In this document: positions 54,775-64,000 of the stretch, in pieces
Layout of the letters: each line of letters starts with the position of its first letter
How positions within the stretch are numbered: the first letter of the stretch is position 1
Origin: Tretioscincus oriximinensis
Lineage: Eukaryota > Chordata > Lepidosauria > Squamata > Gymnophthalmidae
NCBI GenBank assembly: GCA_022410635.1
Contig: JAJVDF010000585.1
Span: 307,467 to 371,466 of the forward strand
DNA: 64,000 nucleotides
Direction: 5' to 3'
Notes under the pieces: generated by a model
What the model saw: the letters and a program-made list of their open reading frames with translations, nothing else
Databases searched by the model: none
What the model was told of the DNA's origin: nothing
Made by a program: the position numbers and the translations under genes

Positions 54775-54985
54775 GGAAAGGAAGGAAGGTAAGGAAAAAT
54801 AAAGGAAGGAATGGATGAAAGATGGAAGGGAAGGAAGGAACATTAGGAAAAAAACAAAGAAGGAAAGGAAAACAGGAAGAAGGAAAGAACCAAAGAAAGA
54901 AAGAAGTGGCAAGTGAAAGGGGGATGGGAAGGGGACAGGTCGAGAGAGAGGTAAGGTGGGAGCAAGGGGGTGGAGGGGCTAGAGC
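54775..54985 (+). repeat. purine-rich (GGAA)n tract
   Basis: About 200 bp of imperfect GGAA/GGAAA/AGAA, almost free of pyrimidines. Confidence 0.92.
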
Positions 54986-55299
54986 CCTTTCCACTACTCA
55001 TAATGCAATGGGCTAATTTCACTAGTACATAAATAATAAAAACGCTAACTTCTTTAAATAGTTACCACACAAAAAGAGATAGAACCTTAAGTCTCTCACC
55101 TAGTTTTATCCTGGTTTTTATGTGGTAACCTTCTCTTTCTGAGAGAGGATCTGAACATGCAATTGAGGCTATTACAATAGATGTGATATAGGCAGATCAA
55201 CCAGCCACCTTCCTGCAGCAGAAAAATGTTTCCTATGGGTTGGAATAGGTGCAGATGGTTCTAAAGAGGCTTCCTTCCTTCGAAAGCTAACTGCAATTG
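54986..55299. other. family T relics
   Basis: TTATCCTGGTTTTTATGTGG near 55105 is a family T arm, and CAACCAGCCACCTTCCTGCA near 55199 matches 24221 and 12305. Confidence 0.45.
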
Positions 55300-55637
55300 A
55301 GGTCCGGACTAGAGGGCCCTCCTTGAAACTGATGGGCATAAAACTGAGAACAGACAAAGGAAAGTATTTTTTCACCCAGAGGTTCCTCGGCCTGTGGAAT
55401 TAACTTCCTGAAGAGGTGGTGGCAGCTAACAGCTAGGATAGCTTCAAGAAGAGGACTAGACAGGTTTATGGACACCAAGGATATAGATGGGTCCTAGAAT
55501 GGCTCAAATGTTGCCTCTGGGACGGAGCAACAGGCAGGACTCCTGAAATGCCATTTGCAGGGAGTCATAAACAGGTGCATATTTTGCTTTCATCTGTTCA
55601 AACTGCCCAAGTGCATCTGGTGGGCCTCTGTGTGAAC
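55300..55637 (+). mobile_element. CR1 3' end
   Basis: ACTAGAGGGCCCTCCTTGAA through GGTGGGCCTCTGTGTGAACC; the tail is lost. Confidence 0.88.
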
Positions 55638-56210
55638 CAACAGAATCCCTAAACATTTGTATCCCCTTAGAAAAGGCTACCAAACGTATGAAAAACTAAC
55701 CTATGTAATCCAACTGCAAGCCTTGTATGTAATAAGTACAAAATTTATTACATAACAATCTATATAAGAACATAAAAGGAACAGATCTCAATAGCCTCCA
55801 TAGTATATTCAGCAGTCTAGTTGAAGCACCTATCCCTAAGTACTGTCATCATAAAATGGACTATAGACCACATACATCCATATAGTCAGCCAGTCTTCAT
55901 GGAGTAAGGTTCTGTGAAGTCCTATGTAGATATGACTTCATAATATAGATGTAAGTTCCAAAGATATCTCCAAAGGTAAGATAGATGAAAATCAACACTA
56001 GCAATATATGAACACCGGACATCCTTTGTGAAATTTAAACCAGGTAGTTTTCGCAAAAAATCTTCTTCAACGTCGTGATAGCTATAAACTATATAAACAT
56101 TAACTAGATATAACTGTATACCCATTTTACATACAATGTATATATTTATATCAATGATTCCTACATTAGTTTTGATGTTTTAACTCCAAGATATAGGTTA
56201 CAAGGAGGCC
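55638..56210. mobile_element. unclassified AT-rich repeat-like block
   Basis: Contains GTAGTTTTCGCAAAAAATCT then TCTTCAACGTCGTGATAG, similar in style to the GTTTCG...CTTCCTCA motif at 46950. Possibly Penelope-like; very tentative. Confidence 0.3.
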
Positions 56211-56394
56211 ACCTGAAATGCATCTAAGGTTTTTTAGTCTAGGCTGACCAGATGACCCCTTTTTGGAGGTTGGGGGTTGAAAACACTATTTTGGGGTTCC
56301 TCCCAATTTTTTCTGAGGAAAACGTTTTCAAAATATATATAATTATAATTTAATGATAACAGACAAATTTTTCTATGTGGCCTAGCTAATATAA

Positions 56395-56795
56395 TTAACA
56401 GCCAAATAAGGAACATTATACAGAATCTATTAGCATGTGCACAAATCACAATTTTAAAAGGATGGAAAGAACGGACAATTAATGTATGGCAAGATTACAT
56501 TATTGGGAAAATGGCGTTTGAAATTCGACACTTGAGAATAAATCTAAATGAGAATATGCATAGAGTAAAACAAATGAAGCAAAACTGGGAACCTGTGAAA
56601 GATTATTTACTGAGGCAAACACTAGCTCAAGGTAGATGATATTGTGTATAATACGTAATTACAAGGATGATTGCATGTAACTTCCCTGTATAAGATAAGT
56701 GGGAAGGGAAAATAATGATCTATTGTAATGGCATCACAATATCTATGTTATAATGTGGAAATAAGAAATTCTAATAAAAATATTTTAAAAAAGAT
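56395..56795 (+). mobile_element. L1 LINE 3' end
   Basis: The plus frame encodes ACAQITILKGWKERTI, then WQDYIIGKMAFEIRHL, then WEPVKDYLLRQTLAQ and a stop. A short 3'UTR follows, ending AATAAAAATATTTTAAAAAA. This is the C-terminus and tail of an L1-type ORF2, heavily 5'-truncated. Inverted 27-bp arms flank it (56293-56319, 56812-56838). Confidence 0.8.
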
Positions 56796-56838
56796 TTTTT
56801 TGAAAAAAAAATCCTCAGAAAAAACTGGGAGGCACCCC

Positions 56839-57279
56839 AAAAACAGATTATGCCTCACTCTAGGAAATGTTGTACTAGAGGTGCATCTGTGTTTCTATGT
56901 GCAATTTTAGATATATGCTCTAATATTCTTGTTTTAACTGGGCGTGGTGTCATCCTGACATTGATATGCATATTTGCACATAATTATGTATACACAATTT
57001 CTTGTTGCGCACGTGGAAGGGGCTTCTGCTTGGTTCGCCCAACCACAACTGTTAAAAATAACAGACTCAGCAGTGGCTCCTACACTGCCATCCCTGTGCT
57101 AGAATGATGTTCTAATGAGTGTTTATGACAAAGCGGATGTTGCACACTGGGGACATTTCTGTGGTGCAATAGGGATGCACAGGTATGCAAGGCAATTACA
57201 CCGCCAAGAGGATCCTATGGGGCCTCTGAGTCTCTGCCTGGATCATGCCTTCAATATGAAGTTATAGGCCACAGAACGT
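56839..57279. other. unassigned sequence
   Basis: Nothing recognised. Confidence 0.4.
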
Positions 57280-57450
57280 TCAGAAGAAGAGGATGGAGAG
57301 GGGGAGAAGGAGGAAGAGGAGGAGAGGAGGAAGAGGAGGATGAGGATTGGAGGAGGAGGAAGAGGAGAAGAAGAAGAAGAAGAAGAAGAAGAAGAAGAAG
57401 GAGAAGGAGAAGGAGAAGGAGAAGGAGAAGGAGAAGGAGAAGGAAAATAG
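57280..57450 (+). repeat. purine microsatellite (GAA/GAG)n
   Basis: Mixed GAGGAA, then GAA, then GAAGGA hexamers, next to a CR1 3' end. Confidence 0.95.
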
Positions 57451-57454
57451 GGGA

Positions 57455-59104
57455 ACATAAGAAGAGCCATACTGAATCAGACCACAGCCCATCTAGTCCA
57501 GCATTCTGTCTCACACAGAGGCCCACCAGATGCACCTGGGCAGTCTCAACAGAGGAAAGCAAAATATGCCCCTGTTCATGACTCCCTGCAAATGGCATTT
57601 CAGGAGTCCTGCCTGTTGCTCCATCCCAGAGGCAACATCCAGACATCCATCATACTACCCATTTATACCCTTGGTGTCCATAAATCTGTCTAGTCCTGTT
57701 TTGAAACTATCTAAGCTGTTAGCTATCACCACCTCTTCAGGAAGTAAATTCCACAGGCCGATGATCCTCTGGGTGAAAAAATACTTTTCTTTGTCTGTTC
57801 TCACTTTTCTCCCCATCAGGTTCAAGGAGTGCCCTCTGGTCCTAATGTTGTGAGATAGAGAAAACTTTTTTTATCTATTCATCCTGTCCATCCCATGCAT
57901 GATTTTATACACTTCAATCAGATCAGCTCTCATACGTTGCCTTTTGAGGCTAAAGAGGCCCAGACGTTGTAGCCTGACTTCATAAGGGAGGTGCTCCAGA
58001 CCCTTGATCATTTTTAATGCCCTTTTCTGCACCTCCTCTAGTTCCACAATATCCCTCTTGAGATGTGGTGACCAGAATTGAACACAGTATTCCAAATGTG
58101 GCCACACCACAGATTTATAAAGAAGCCTTTTTTGCTGCTGCTGCACACTGGGTTGACATCTTCATCGAATTGTCCACCAATACCCCAAGATCCTTTTCTT
58201 GCTCAGTTACAGAAAGTTTGGTTCTTTTCCCCAATGTCCATGACCTTGCACTTGCTTAAATTGAAGTGCATTTGCCACTTTGATGCCCACTCACCCAATT
58301 TCAATTGATCACCCTGGAGTGCCTTACAATCATTTTCAGTTTTCACTACCCTGAACAGTTTAGTGTCGTCACCAAGCTTGGCTACTTCACTATTTACTTC
58401 AGCATCCCAATCGTTTATAAATATATTGAAAAGCAAAAGTCCCTGTATGGACCTCTGAGGTACTCCACTTCTTACCTCTTTCCACTCAGAGAACTGTCCA
58501 TATATTACTACCCTCTGTTTTCTATCTTTTAGCCAGTTTCCAATCCAAGACAAAGTCTGTCCTCTTATACCATGAGTGTAGAGCTTTTTTAGGAGCCTTT
58601 GATAAGGGACTTTATCAAAAGCCTTCTGAAAATTTCAGATAGATAATATCAACTGGATCCCCTTTATCTACGTGTTTGTTAACACTCTCAAAGAATTCTA
58701 GCAAGTTAATAAAGCATGATTTACCTTTGCAGAAGCCATGCTGAGTTTCATTTTACAATGCATGCTTCTCCATATGTTTAGTAATTTTGTCCTTAATTAT
58801 GGTTTCCAACACTTTAACTGGAACTGATGTTAAACTGACAGGTCTATAATTTCCGGGATCACCCCGGGATCCTTTTTTGAAGATTGGTGTTATGTTAGCT
58901 ACCCTCCAATCTACTGGTACTATGCCTGATCTTAAGGAAAGATTAAATATTTTGGTCCAGCAATTTCACATTTGAGTTTTTTAAAATTCTTGGGTGAATG
59001 TTGTCTGGCCCTCAGGATTTATTAATGTTCAGCTTATTAAGGCTAGCAAGGACCTTTTCCCTTCTTATCTCTATCCAGTTTAATTTCTCTTGTGTTCTTT
59101 CTGA
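57455..59104 (-). mobile_element. longest CR1 LINE copy
   Basis: Antisense copy of about 1.65 kb running from the 3' terminus into the RT domain. On the minus strand it gives SWIGNWLKDRKQRVVIYGQF, SGVPQRSIQGLLLFNIFIND, then [20 protein letters not shown]. The catalytic FADD has become LGDD. Frameshifts and a deletion after the AAAAKK region show that it is dead. Confidence 0.95.
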
Positions 59105-59149
59105 GAAGAAAGGAGTAGTAGTAGAAGGAAAAGTAGGAGAAGAAGTAGG

Positions 59150-59330
59150 AGGTTTTTTTTATATTCTTCTCTTCTCAATCCAAAGGGGCTCAAAGCAGTT
59201 TCCATAGTCTTCCATTCTTCTCTTCATAACCAACCTCTTGTGAAGTTGGTAGGGTAGCCAAGATCACCCAGCTGGCCTCATGGAGAAGTGCAGAGTCAAA
59301 CTGAGAAATTACGCACGAGACCAGGCAATA
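59150..59330 (-). mobile_element. SINE family 1-like, antisense
   Basis: TATATTCTTCTCTTCTCAAT, AACCTCTTGTGAAGTTGGTA and AGATCACCCAGCTGGCCTCA. Confidence 0.65.
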
Positions 59331-59389
59331 TATATGGTAACAAAGCTACACTAAGATTATTATATTGCTTATTCTTCCAAGGAGGACCT

Positions 59390-59552
59390 ATCATTTATCT
59401 AATGATATGCAAATTACAAATTTGTATCTCTTTCAAATAGCTGTGTTGGCTAGAGCTGCAGGCTAGCAGAAGATGCTCACCCCTCCCCAAGTCTGACACA
59501 GGGCTTCGATGGAAGACTGTCTCGTTAGCCACTGAGCCATTCGTGCCAAGTG
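59390..59552 (-). mobile_element. SINE family 2, antisense
   Basis: TTCAAATAGCTGTGTTGGCT and AGCTGCAGGCTAGCAGAAGA; the head ends with CACTGAGCCATTCGTGCC. Confidence 0.78.
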
Positions 59553-60309
59553 GCCAGATATCACTCAAAATGAACATTCCTCACAGTCTGACAGAATTGT
59601 GGGTCCAGTTAGTTTCCTTTTATGGCACAAATATAGTTTCATTAGTTCCTCTTTTCTCTCGACTGTTTTCTTTTCCGGCATCATGAGTTCTGCTCATAGT
59701 GCTAAAATTAAACATTACACAGCGCACAAACATATGCCATGACAATGTTGCAATCTCTAAAGATTCTTATTTGCCTTTCTGTAATGCAAAGACAATAGAG
59801 AATGGAAATAGCATGGACAGAAATTTCCCCTTTCAGGGGTGGAGTTGTTTCTTTTGCTGCTTCTGGGTAGAGCCAAGTGGAACTGCCCTTTTGAAGCAAT
59901 CTTTGGAGCTGTATGAGAATCTTGTGCAGTATACCAGGTAGTGTGCCCTCCCACGAGTTGTGAGCTCTCATGCAGGGTTGCATTGGAAAATCCCCTCACC
60001 CTGGGAGCAGCCATTTTACTGGAAGTGACATCATTTTGATGTCACTTCCAGTATTTACTTCCGGGAAAATGGTGATGCCACTTCCCATCCCCCCCAAAAA
60101 GTGATGCCACTTTTGATGTCACTTCCTGTGTCCCCTAGGAAGTGACGAGATAACTCATGGCAACACCAGATTTTCGGGCTCCCTGCCAGGTATTTTGTTT
60201 CTGTGAGCTCCCGTCACTGTTTTGGAGTTGGGATTTCATGCAATCAGAAATGCAGTTATGGAATTTTAATAGGGAGAGGACCTCGAAAGGTTATTTCAAA
60301 CAATCATTG
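59553..60309. other. mostly unassigned; GATGTCACTTCC cluster
   Basis: 60020-60145 has several direct and inverted GATGTCACTTCC-type words, as does 29270-29380. Otherwise no feature was recognised. Confidence 0.45.
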
Positions 60310-60440
60310 GGCTGTGTCCTCATTGAGGTGAAAGAAGCGTTTTTGAGAACTGCAAAGTGAATTCAATTTCCTCCACTGTTTTCTTCTGTTTCAAGCTCAG
60401 TTCCATCATCCACACAAGATTCACATTGGCTTCTGGAGTT
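60310..60440. repeat. unclassified repeat shared with 26165-26257
   Basis: GAGGTGAAAGAAGC, TTGAGAACTGCAAAGTGAAT, and CAAGATTCACATTGGCTTCT with GGAGTTAATG. Confidence 0.6.
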
Positions 60441-60954
60441 AATGTCTGCATTGGTTGGATAATCTGTTTTTGGAATGTCACCTTCCCACGCTCTGCTCCG
60501 CCTTTTAAAAAAAGTGTGCCTGAATTTTGCACAAATCCGTTAATTACAGATATTCAGATCTAAAACCCAACAACAAGAACACAAAAAAGAAACTCTTTAA
60601 AAACACTGTTGATGCCTCAGAGGCACGATAGCAGTGCACGGCAGCATTCACACAGAGGCAACAGGGAAACTGTAGCCAGGACATGGTTAACCTGAACTGG
60701 GAAAAACTGCGCCTGGTTGGTTTTGAGGGAGAACTCAGTTTCGGCGACGTGTGGCTTCACAAACTGAAAAAGTGCTCCCCCTGTGGATCCTAGGGGAACT
60801 GCACGCACCCAGAGCAAACCTTTTATTACTGTTTTTTTNCCCCTAGCGAGAACGCATCCAAACAAACAAACAAAAAACTGTAACAGTTTTTGTGTGTAAT
60901 GAGGTTTTGTATGCACATGGCTGTTAAAAGAGGAGGAGGANGGGGAGGAAGAGG
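60441..60954. other. unassigned sequence
   Basis: Nothing recognised. Confidence 0.4.
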
Positions 60955-61180
60955 AGAAAAAAAGCAGCTTCTGTTCTCTTCACAATAGATATTTTGTGAA
61001 GTAGGTGCGTCTCAGAGAGCTTCAAAGAACTGTGACTAGCCCCAGGTCCCCCAGCTGGCTTTTGAAGGAGTACAAAATATCAACCAATTTTGTACCTGAG
61101 ACCTACGGGTATAGGGTGGGGTATAAATGTAAATAAGTAAATAATAAATCAATAAGTAAAATTGAACTGGGAAACTTGCA
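60955..61180 (-). mobile_element. SINE family 1 split by an L2/SINE tail
   Basis: An antisense SINE (CAATAGATATTTTGTGAAGT ... CCCCCAGCTGGC ... GAACTGGGAAACTTGCAGAT) is interrupted at about 61077-61160 by a sense CCTGAGACCTACGGGTATAG tail. Confidence 0.7.
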
Positions 61181-61496
61181 GATGAGAAACAGCTTATTGG
61201 GAGTTGTAGACCCCAGAACTTCAAGGAATCTGTGAGCAGGAAGGACCATGTGGAGAAAGTCCTTTGTGGCAAGACGGTTGGAATGTTTTCTACAAACGAC
61301 AGTAATTTTCATGCTGCCTAAATGGCATGCAGAAGAAGAATTTAATCATAGATACACTGTGCAAGAATTAAAGGAAGACTGTCCCTGAAGAAGAAGGACA
61401 GGTTAATTTTTTAAGAAGGCCATCAGCACAGTGAAATTAAAAGGAAATTCTGACCAGACTCCAAGAGAAAATTTCCTGCCTATACGATCTGTTAGT
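61181..61496. other. unassigned sequence
   Basis: Nothing recognised. Confidence 0.4.
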
Positions 61497-61521
61497 ATTC
61501 ATTCATTCATTTATTTATTTA

Positions 61522-62560
61522 GAACATAAAGGGAACCCTGCTGAACTGGGCTACAGCCTATCTAGCCCAGGCTTCTGTCTCACGCAAAGACCCACCCATT
61601 GCACCTGGGAAGTCTCAAGCAGAAGATGGCAAAATTCCCACCTGTTCCCTGCAAATGGCATTTTAGGAATCCTGCCTGTTTCTTCATCTCGGAGGCAGGA
61701 TCAAGAGATCCATCCTAGTAGCTATTTATACTCTTGGCTTCCATGAACTGGTTTAATCTGTGGTGAGGCCACATTTGGAATACTGTGTTCAATTCTGGTC
61801 ACCACATCTCAAGAGAGATATTTTGGAACTGGAGAAGGTGCAGAAAAGGGCAACAAAAATGATCAAGGGTCTGGAGCACCTCCCCTACGAAGCAAGGCTG
61901 CAACGTCTGGGNCTCTTCAGCCTTGAAAGGAGACGTTTGAGGGGTGATCTAATTGAAGTATACAAAATCATGCATGGGATCGACAGGGTGAATAGAGAAA
62001 ANATGTTTTCTCTATCACACAATACAAGGACCAGAGGGCACTCCTTGAAACTGTTGGGTAGAAAAGTGAGAACAGACAAAGGAAAGTATTTTTTCACCCA
62101 GAGGGTCATCGGCCTGTGGAATTTACTTCCTGAAGAGGTAGTGGTAGCTAACAGCTTGGATAGTTTCAAGACAGGACTAGACAGGTTTATGGACACCAAA
62201 GGTATAAATGGATACTAGGATGGATGTCTGGATGTTGCCTCTGGGATGGAGCAACAGGCAGGACTCCTGAAATACCATTTGCAGGGAGTCATGAACAGGT
62301 GCATATTTTGCTTTCCTCTGTTCGGACTGCCCAGGTGCATCTGGTGGGCCTCTGTGTGACACAGAATGCTGGACTCGATGGGCTGTGGCCTGATCCAGGA
62401 TGGCTCTTCTTATGTTCTTATGTTCTTATGTTCTAATCATATCTTAAAGTTATCCAGGCTACTAGCTTCCACCACCTCTTCTGGACATAAATACCACAGA
62501 CCAGTGACTTTCTAGGTGAAAAAAATACTTTCCCTTTACTGTCCTAACTCTTCTGCCTTT
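61522..62560 (-). mobile_element. CR1 LINE 3' part split by a sense CR1
   Basis: Antisense: 61522-61758 (AACATAAAGGGAACCCTGCT to CTTCCATGAACTGGTTTAATC) resumes at 62434-62560 (TAATCATATCTTAAAGTTAT and CTAGGTGAAAAAAATAC). Confidence 0.9.
61759..62433 (+). mobile_element. young CR1 inserted in antisense CR1
   Basis: Sense copy with an essentially intact frame from [20 protein letters not shown] to NSLDSFKTGLDRFMDTKGIN and a TTCTTATG repeat tail. The target TAATC is duplicated (61754-61758 and 62434-62438). It is the best-preserved 3' end here and a good reference for the family. Confidence 0.95.
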
Positions 62561-62635
62561 ATCTATCTTTCTATCGTTCTATCGTTCTCTCTCTCTCTCT
62601 CTCTTTCTGTCTTTCTAGCTATCTAGCTATTTTTA
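62561..62635 (+). repeat. pyrimidine (TATC)n/(CT)n/(AGCT) repeat
   Basis: TATCTATC and TATCGTTC words, a CT run, then CTAGCTAT words. Confidence 0.9.
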
Positions 62636-62690
62636 TATCCCACCCTATACCCAAAGGTCTCAGGGTACCATAAATAAAACAGTAAAACCA
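62636..62690 (-). mobile_element. SINE/L2 3' tail, antisense
   Basis: TATATCCCACCCTATACCCA and AAGGTCTCAGGG. Confidence 0.7.
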
Positions 62691-62727
62691 GAAAGGAGAT
62701 GAATTAACCTTCCCGAATATTTTCCCA

Positions 62728-62818
62728 GCTGAGGTTGGACNGCCATCTGTCAGATGTGAGTCAAGCTTAGCGCTGGACTAGATGACCTTTACAATCCCTC
62801 CCAGCTCATGGATTCTTT
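62728..62818 (+). mobile_element. CR1 3' tail, third variant
   Basis: CAGCTGAGGTTGGAC, CCATCTGTCAGATGTGA, CTGGACTAGATGACCTTTAC: the usual CR1 3'UTR wording. Confidence 0.72.
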
Positions 62819-63464
62819 TATACAAAAGTTATGGAAAAGATGATTTGAAGGCAAATAATGATACAAAGGTCTGCATTAAGAGGCCTTGATCCTCACTTGT
62901 TGATTTCCTATTAGTGGCTGTGAACCAGGTGGCTGTTTTAGATAGAAAGTCAAAACGGCTGAGGACGTGGGAGGAGCAGACGTGATTCATGCCTAAAAAA
63001 TGTCCCATTATTGTATTCCCCTATCCAGCAGGCCCTGTCCCCTTCAGACCTGTGATCGGATAGAAGTCTATTTGAAGGGGAAAAGTTTCACAGCACCAAC
63101 CGACCTTTGAAACAACCCTTGATGTTCCTTCAGACACACCGAATGTCTGTGCAAAAATGGTTAAATGCAGAATGACTGTTATTCCCAGTGGAATTAGCGG
63201 ACAGCAGGGAAATGAGAGAAGAGGGGCTGTTGGGGGGACAGGGGGGCGGAGGAAATAGCTCCATCTCTTCAGCTGTTTCTTTCAGTACAATGGAAAGTAC
63301 ATAATTGGGCTACTGTACGGTCCCACCCTTCAGCGTTGAGCCAAGGAAAGTTTCCGTGCCAGAACAGAGGAAGGCCAATTCTAATTTCAGCCTCTGAGAA
63401 AAGACACAGTTCATTATTTCTGTTATTTATTTATTAAAGTGATTTGCATCCCACCCTTCACCAT
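62819..63464. other. mostly unique sequence
   Basis: No exon or repeat was recognised apart from a short TTTATTTATT tail at 63423. Confidence 0.4.
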
Positions 63465-63466
63465 TG

Positions 63467-63558
<92 letters not shown>

Positions 63559-63862
63559 AAGAAGAAGAAGAAGAAGAAGAAGAAAAAGAAGAAAAAGAAG
63601 AAGGAGGAGGAGGAGAAGAAGAAGAAGGAGAAGGAGAAGGAGAATGAGAATGAGAATGAGAATGAGAATGAGAATGAGAATGAGAATGAGCATGAGCATG
63701 AGCATGAGAATGAGCATGAGCATGAGCATGAGCATGAGCATGATCATTCTCCTTCTCCTTCTCCTTCTCCTTCTCCTCCTCCTCCTCCTCCTCCTCCTCC
63801 TCCTCCTCCTCCTTCTCCTTCTCCTTCTCCTTCTCCTTCTTCTTCTTCTTCTTCTTCTTCCT
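63465..63862 (+). repeat. compound, self-complementary microsatellite
   Basis: AAT units, AAG units, GGAGAA, GAGAAT, GAGCAT, then past the centre ATGATCAT the pyrimidine complement: CTCCTT, CTC, CTT. The AAG half and the CTT half can pair over more than 100 bp. Confidence 0.97.
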
Positions 63863-64000
63863 CTGAACTTCAGGGAGTAATTTGCATATTCCTGTTGCAT
63901 GCTGGGAAGAAGCTGAAAAACTCACCGCGAAGCAAAAGAACAGCGGATTTGGTGACCAGGGGAGCAGAAAAAGTCACCAGCCCAGGAATCTGAACTTCAG
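63863..64000. other. end of window, unassigned
   Basis: Carries an ATTTGCAT octamer near 63880 and a direct repeat TCTGAACTTCAG at 63862-63873 and 63989-64000. Confidence 0.35.

Overview
This window looks like draft nuclear DNA from a vertebrate, most likely a squamate reptile (lizard or snake). The grounds are a split-gene chromobox locus, tRNA-derived SINEs of the squamate (Sauria-like) type, several CR1 LINE lineages beside L2 and L1, Tc1/mariner and hAT elements, solo LTRs and very long microsatellites. There is no bacterial or viral gene organisation. Isolated N bases are scattered throughout, and there are two assembly gaps (214-338 and 38544-39439).

The one host gene I can support is CBX7, on the minus strand. 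Coding exon 1 is at 21262-21330 and exon 2 at 18249-18292. Both have good splice sites and together encode the first 37 residues plus two bases of codon 38, including the chromodomain aromatic-cage residues F11, W32 and W35. A CpG island with two GCC/GGC triplet tracts (about 21200-21870) covers the 5' end. I found no later exons down to base 1, so the rest of the gene probably lies to the left of the window.

Just upstream of the CBX7 promoter (about 21866-24130) is a tandem, satellite-like series of about six copies of a hairpin-forming element. Its first copy is split by a 741-bp solo LTR (21948-22688) with perfect GTGTA target duplications. The LTR has a TATA box and faces the same way as CBX7. 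The same hairpin element occurs singly at 10394, 15660, 25925, 32150, 41048 and 44386.

Almost everything else is repeats. A CR1 lineage whose 3' end is a TTCTTATG-type tail supplies about thirty fragments, many of them 3' ends only and several nested. The nests include CR1 inside antisense CR1, CR1 inside L2, mariner inside CR1, hAT inside CR1, an LTR inside a mariner, and L2 inside the hairpin element. Two tRNA-derived SINE families are present. One shares its 3' tail with the local L2-like LINE; the other ends in TTC/AAG repeats and repeatedly borders long microsatellites. Other notable items are a 39-bp minisatellite (54335-54649), an interstitial telomere repeat against the larger gap (38513-38543), a roughly 400-bp compound microsatellite that folds back on itself (63465-63862), and small families with terminal inverted repeats. 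The upstream side of CBX7 (24-64 kb) shows no recognisable exon.
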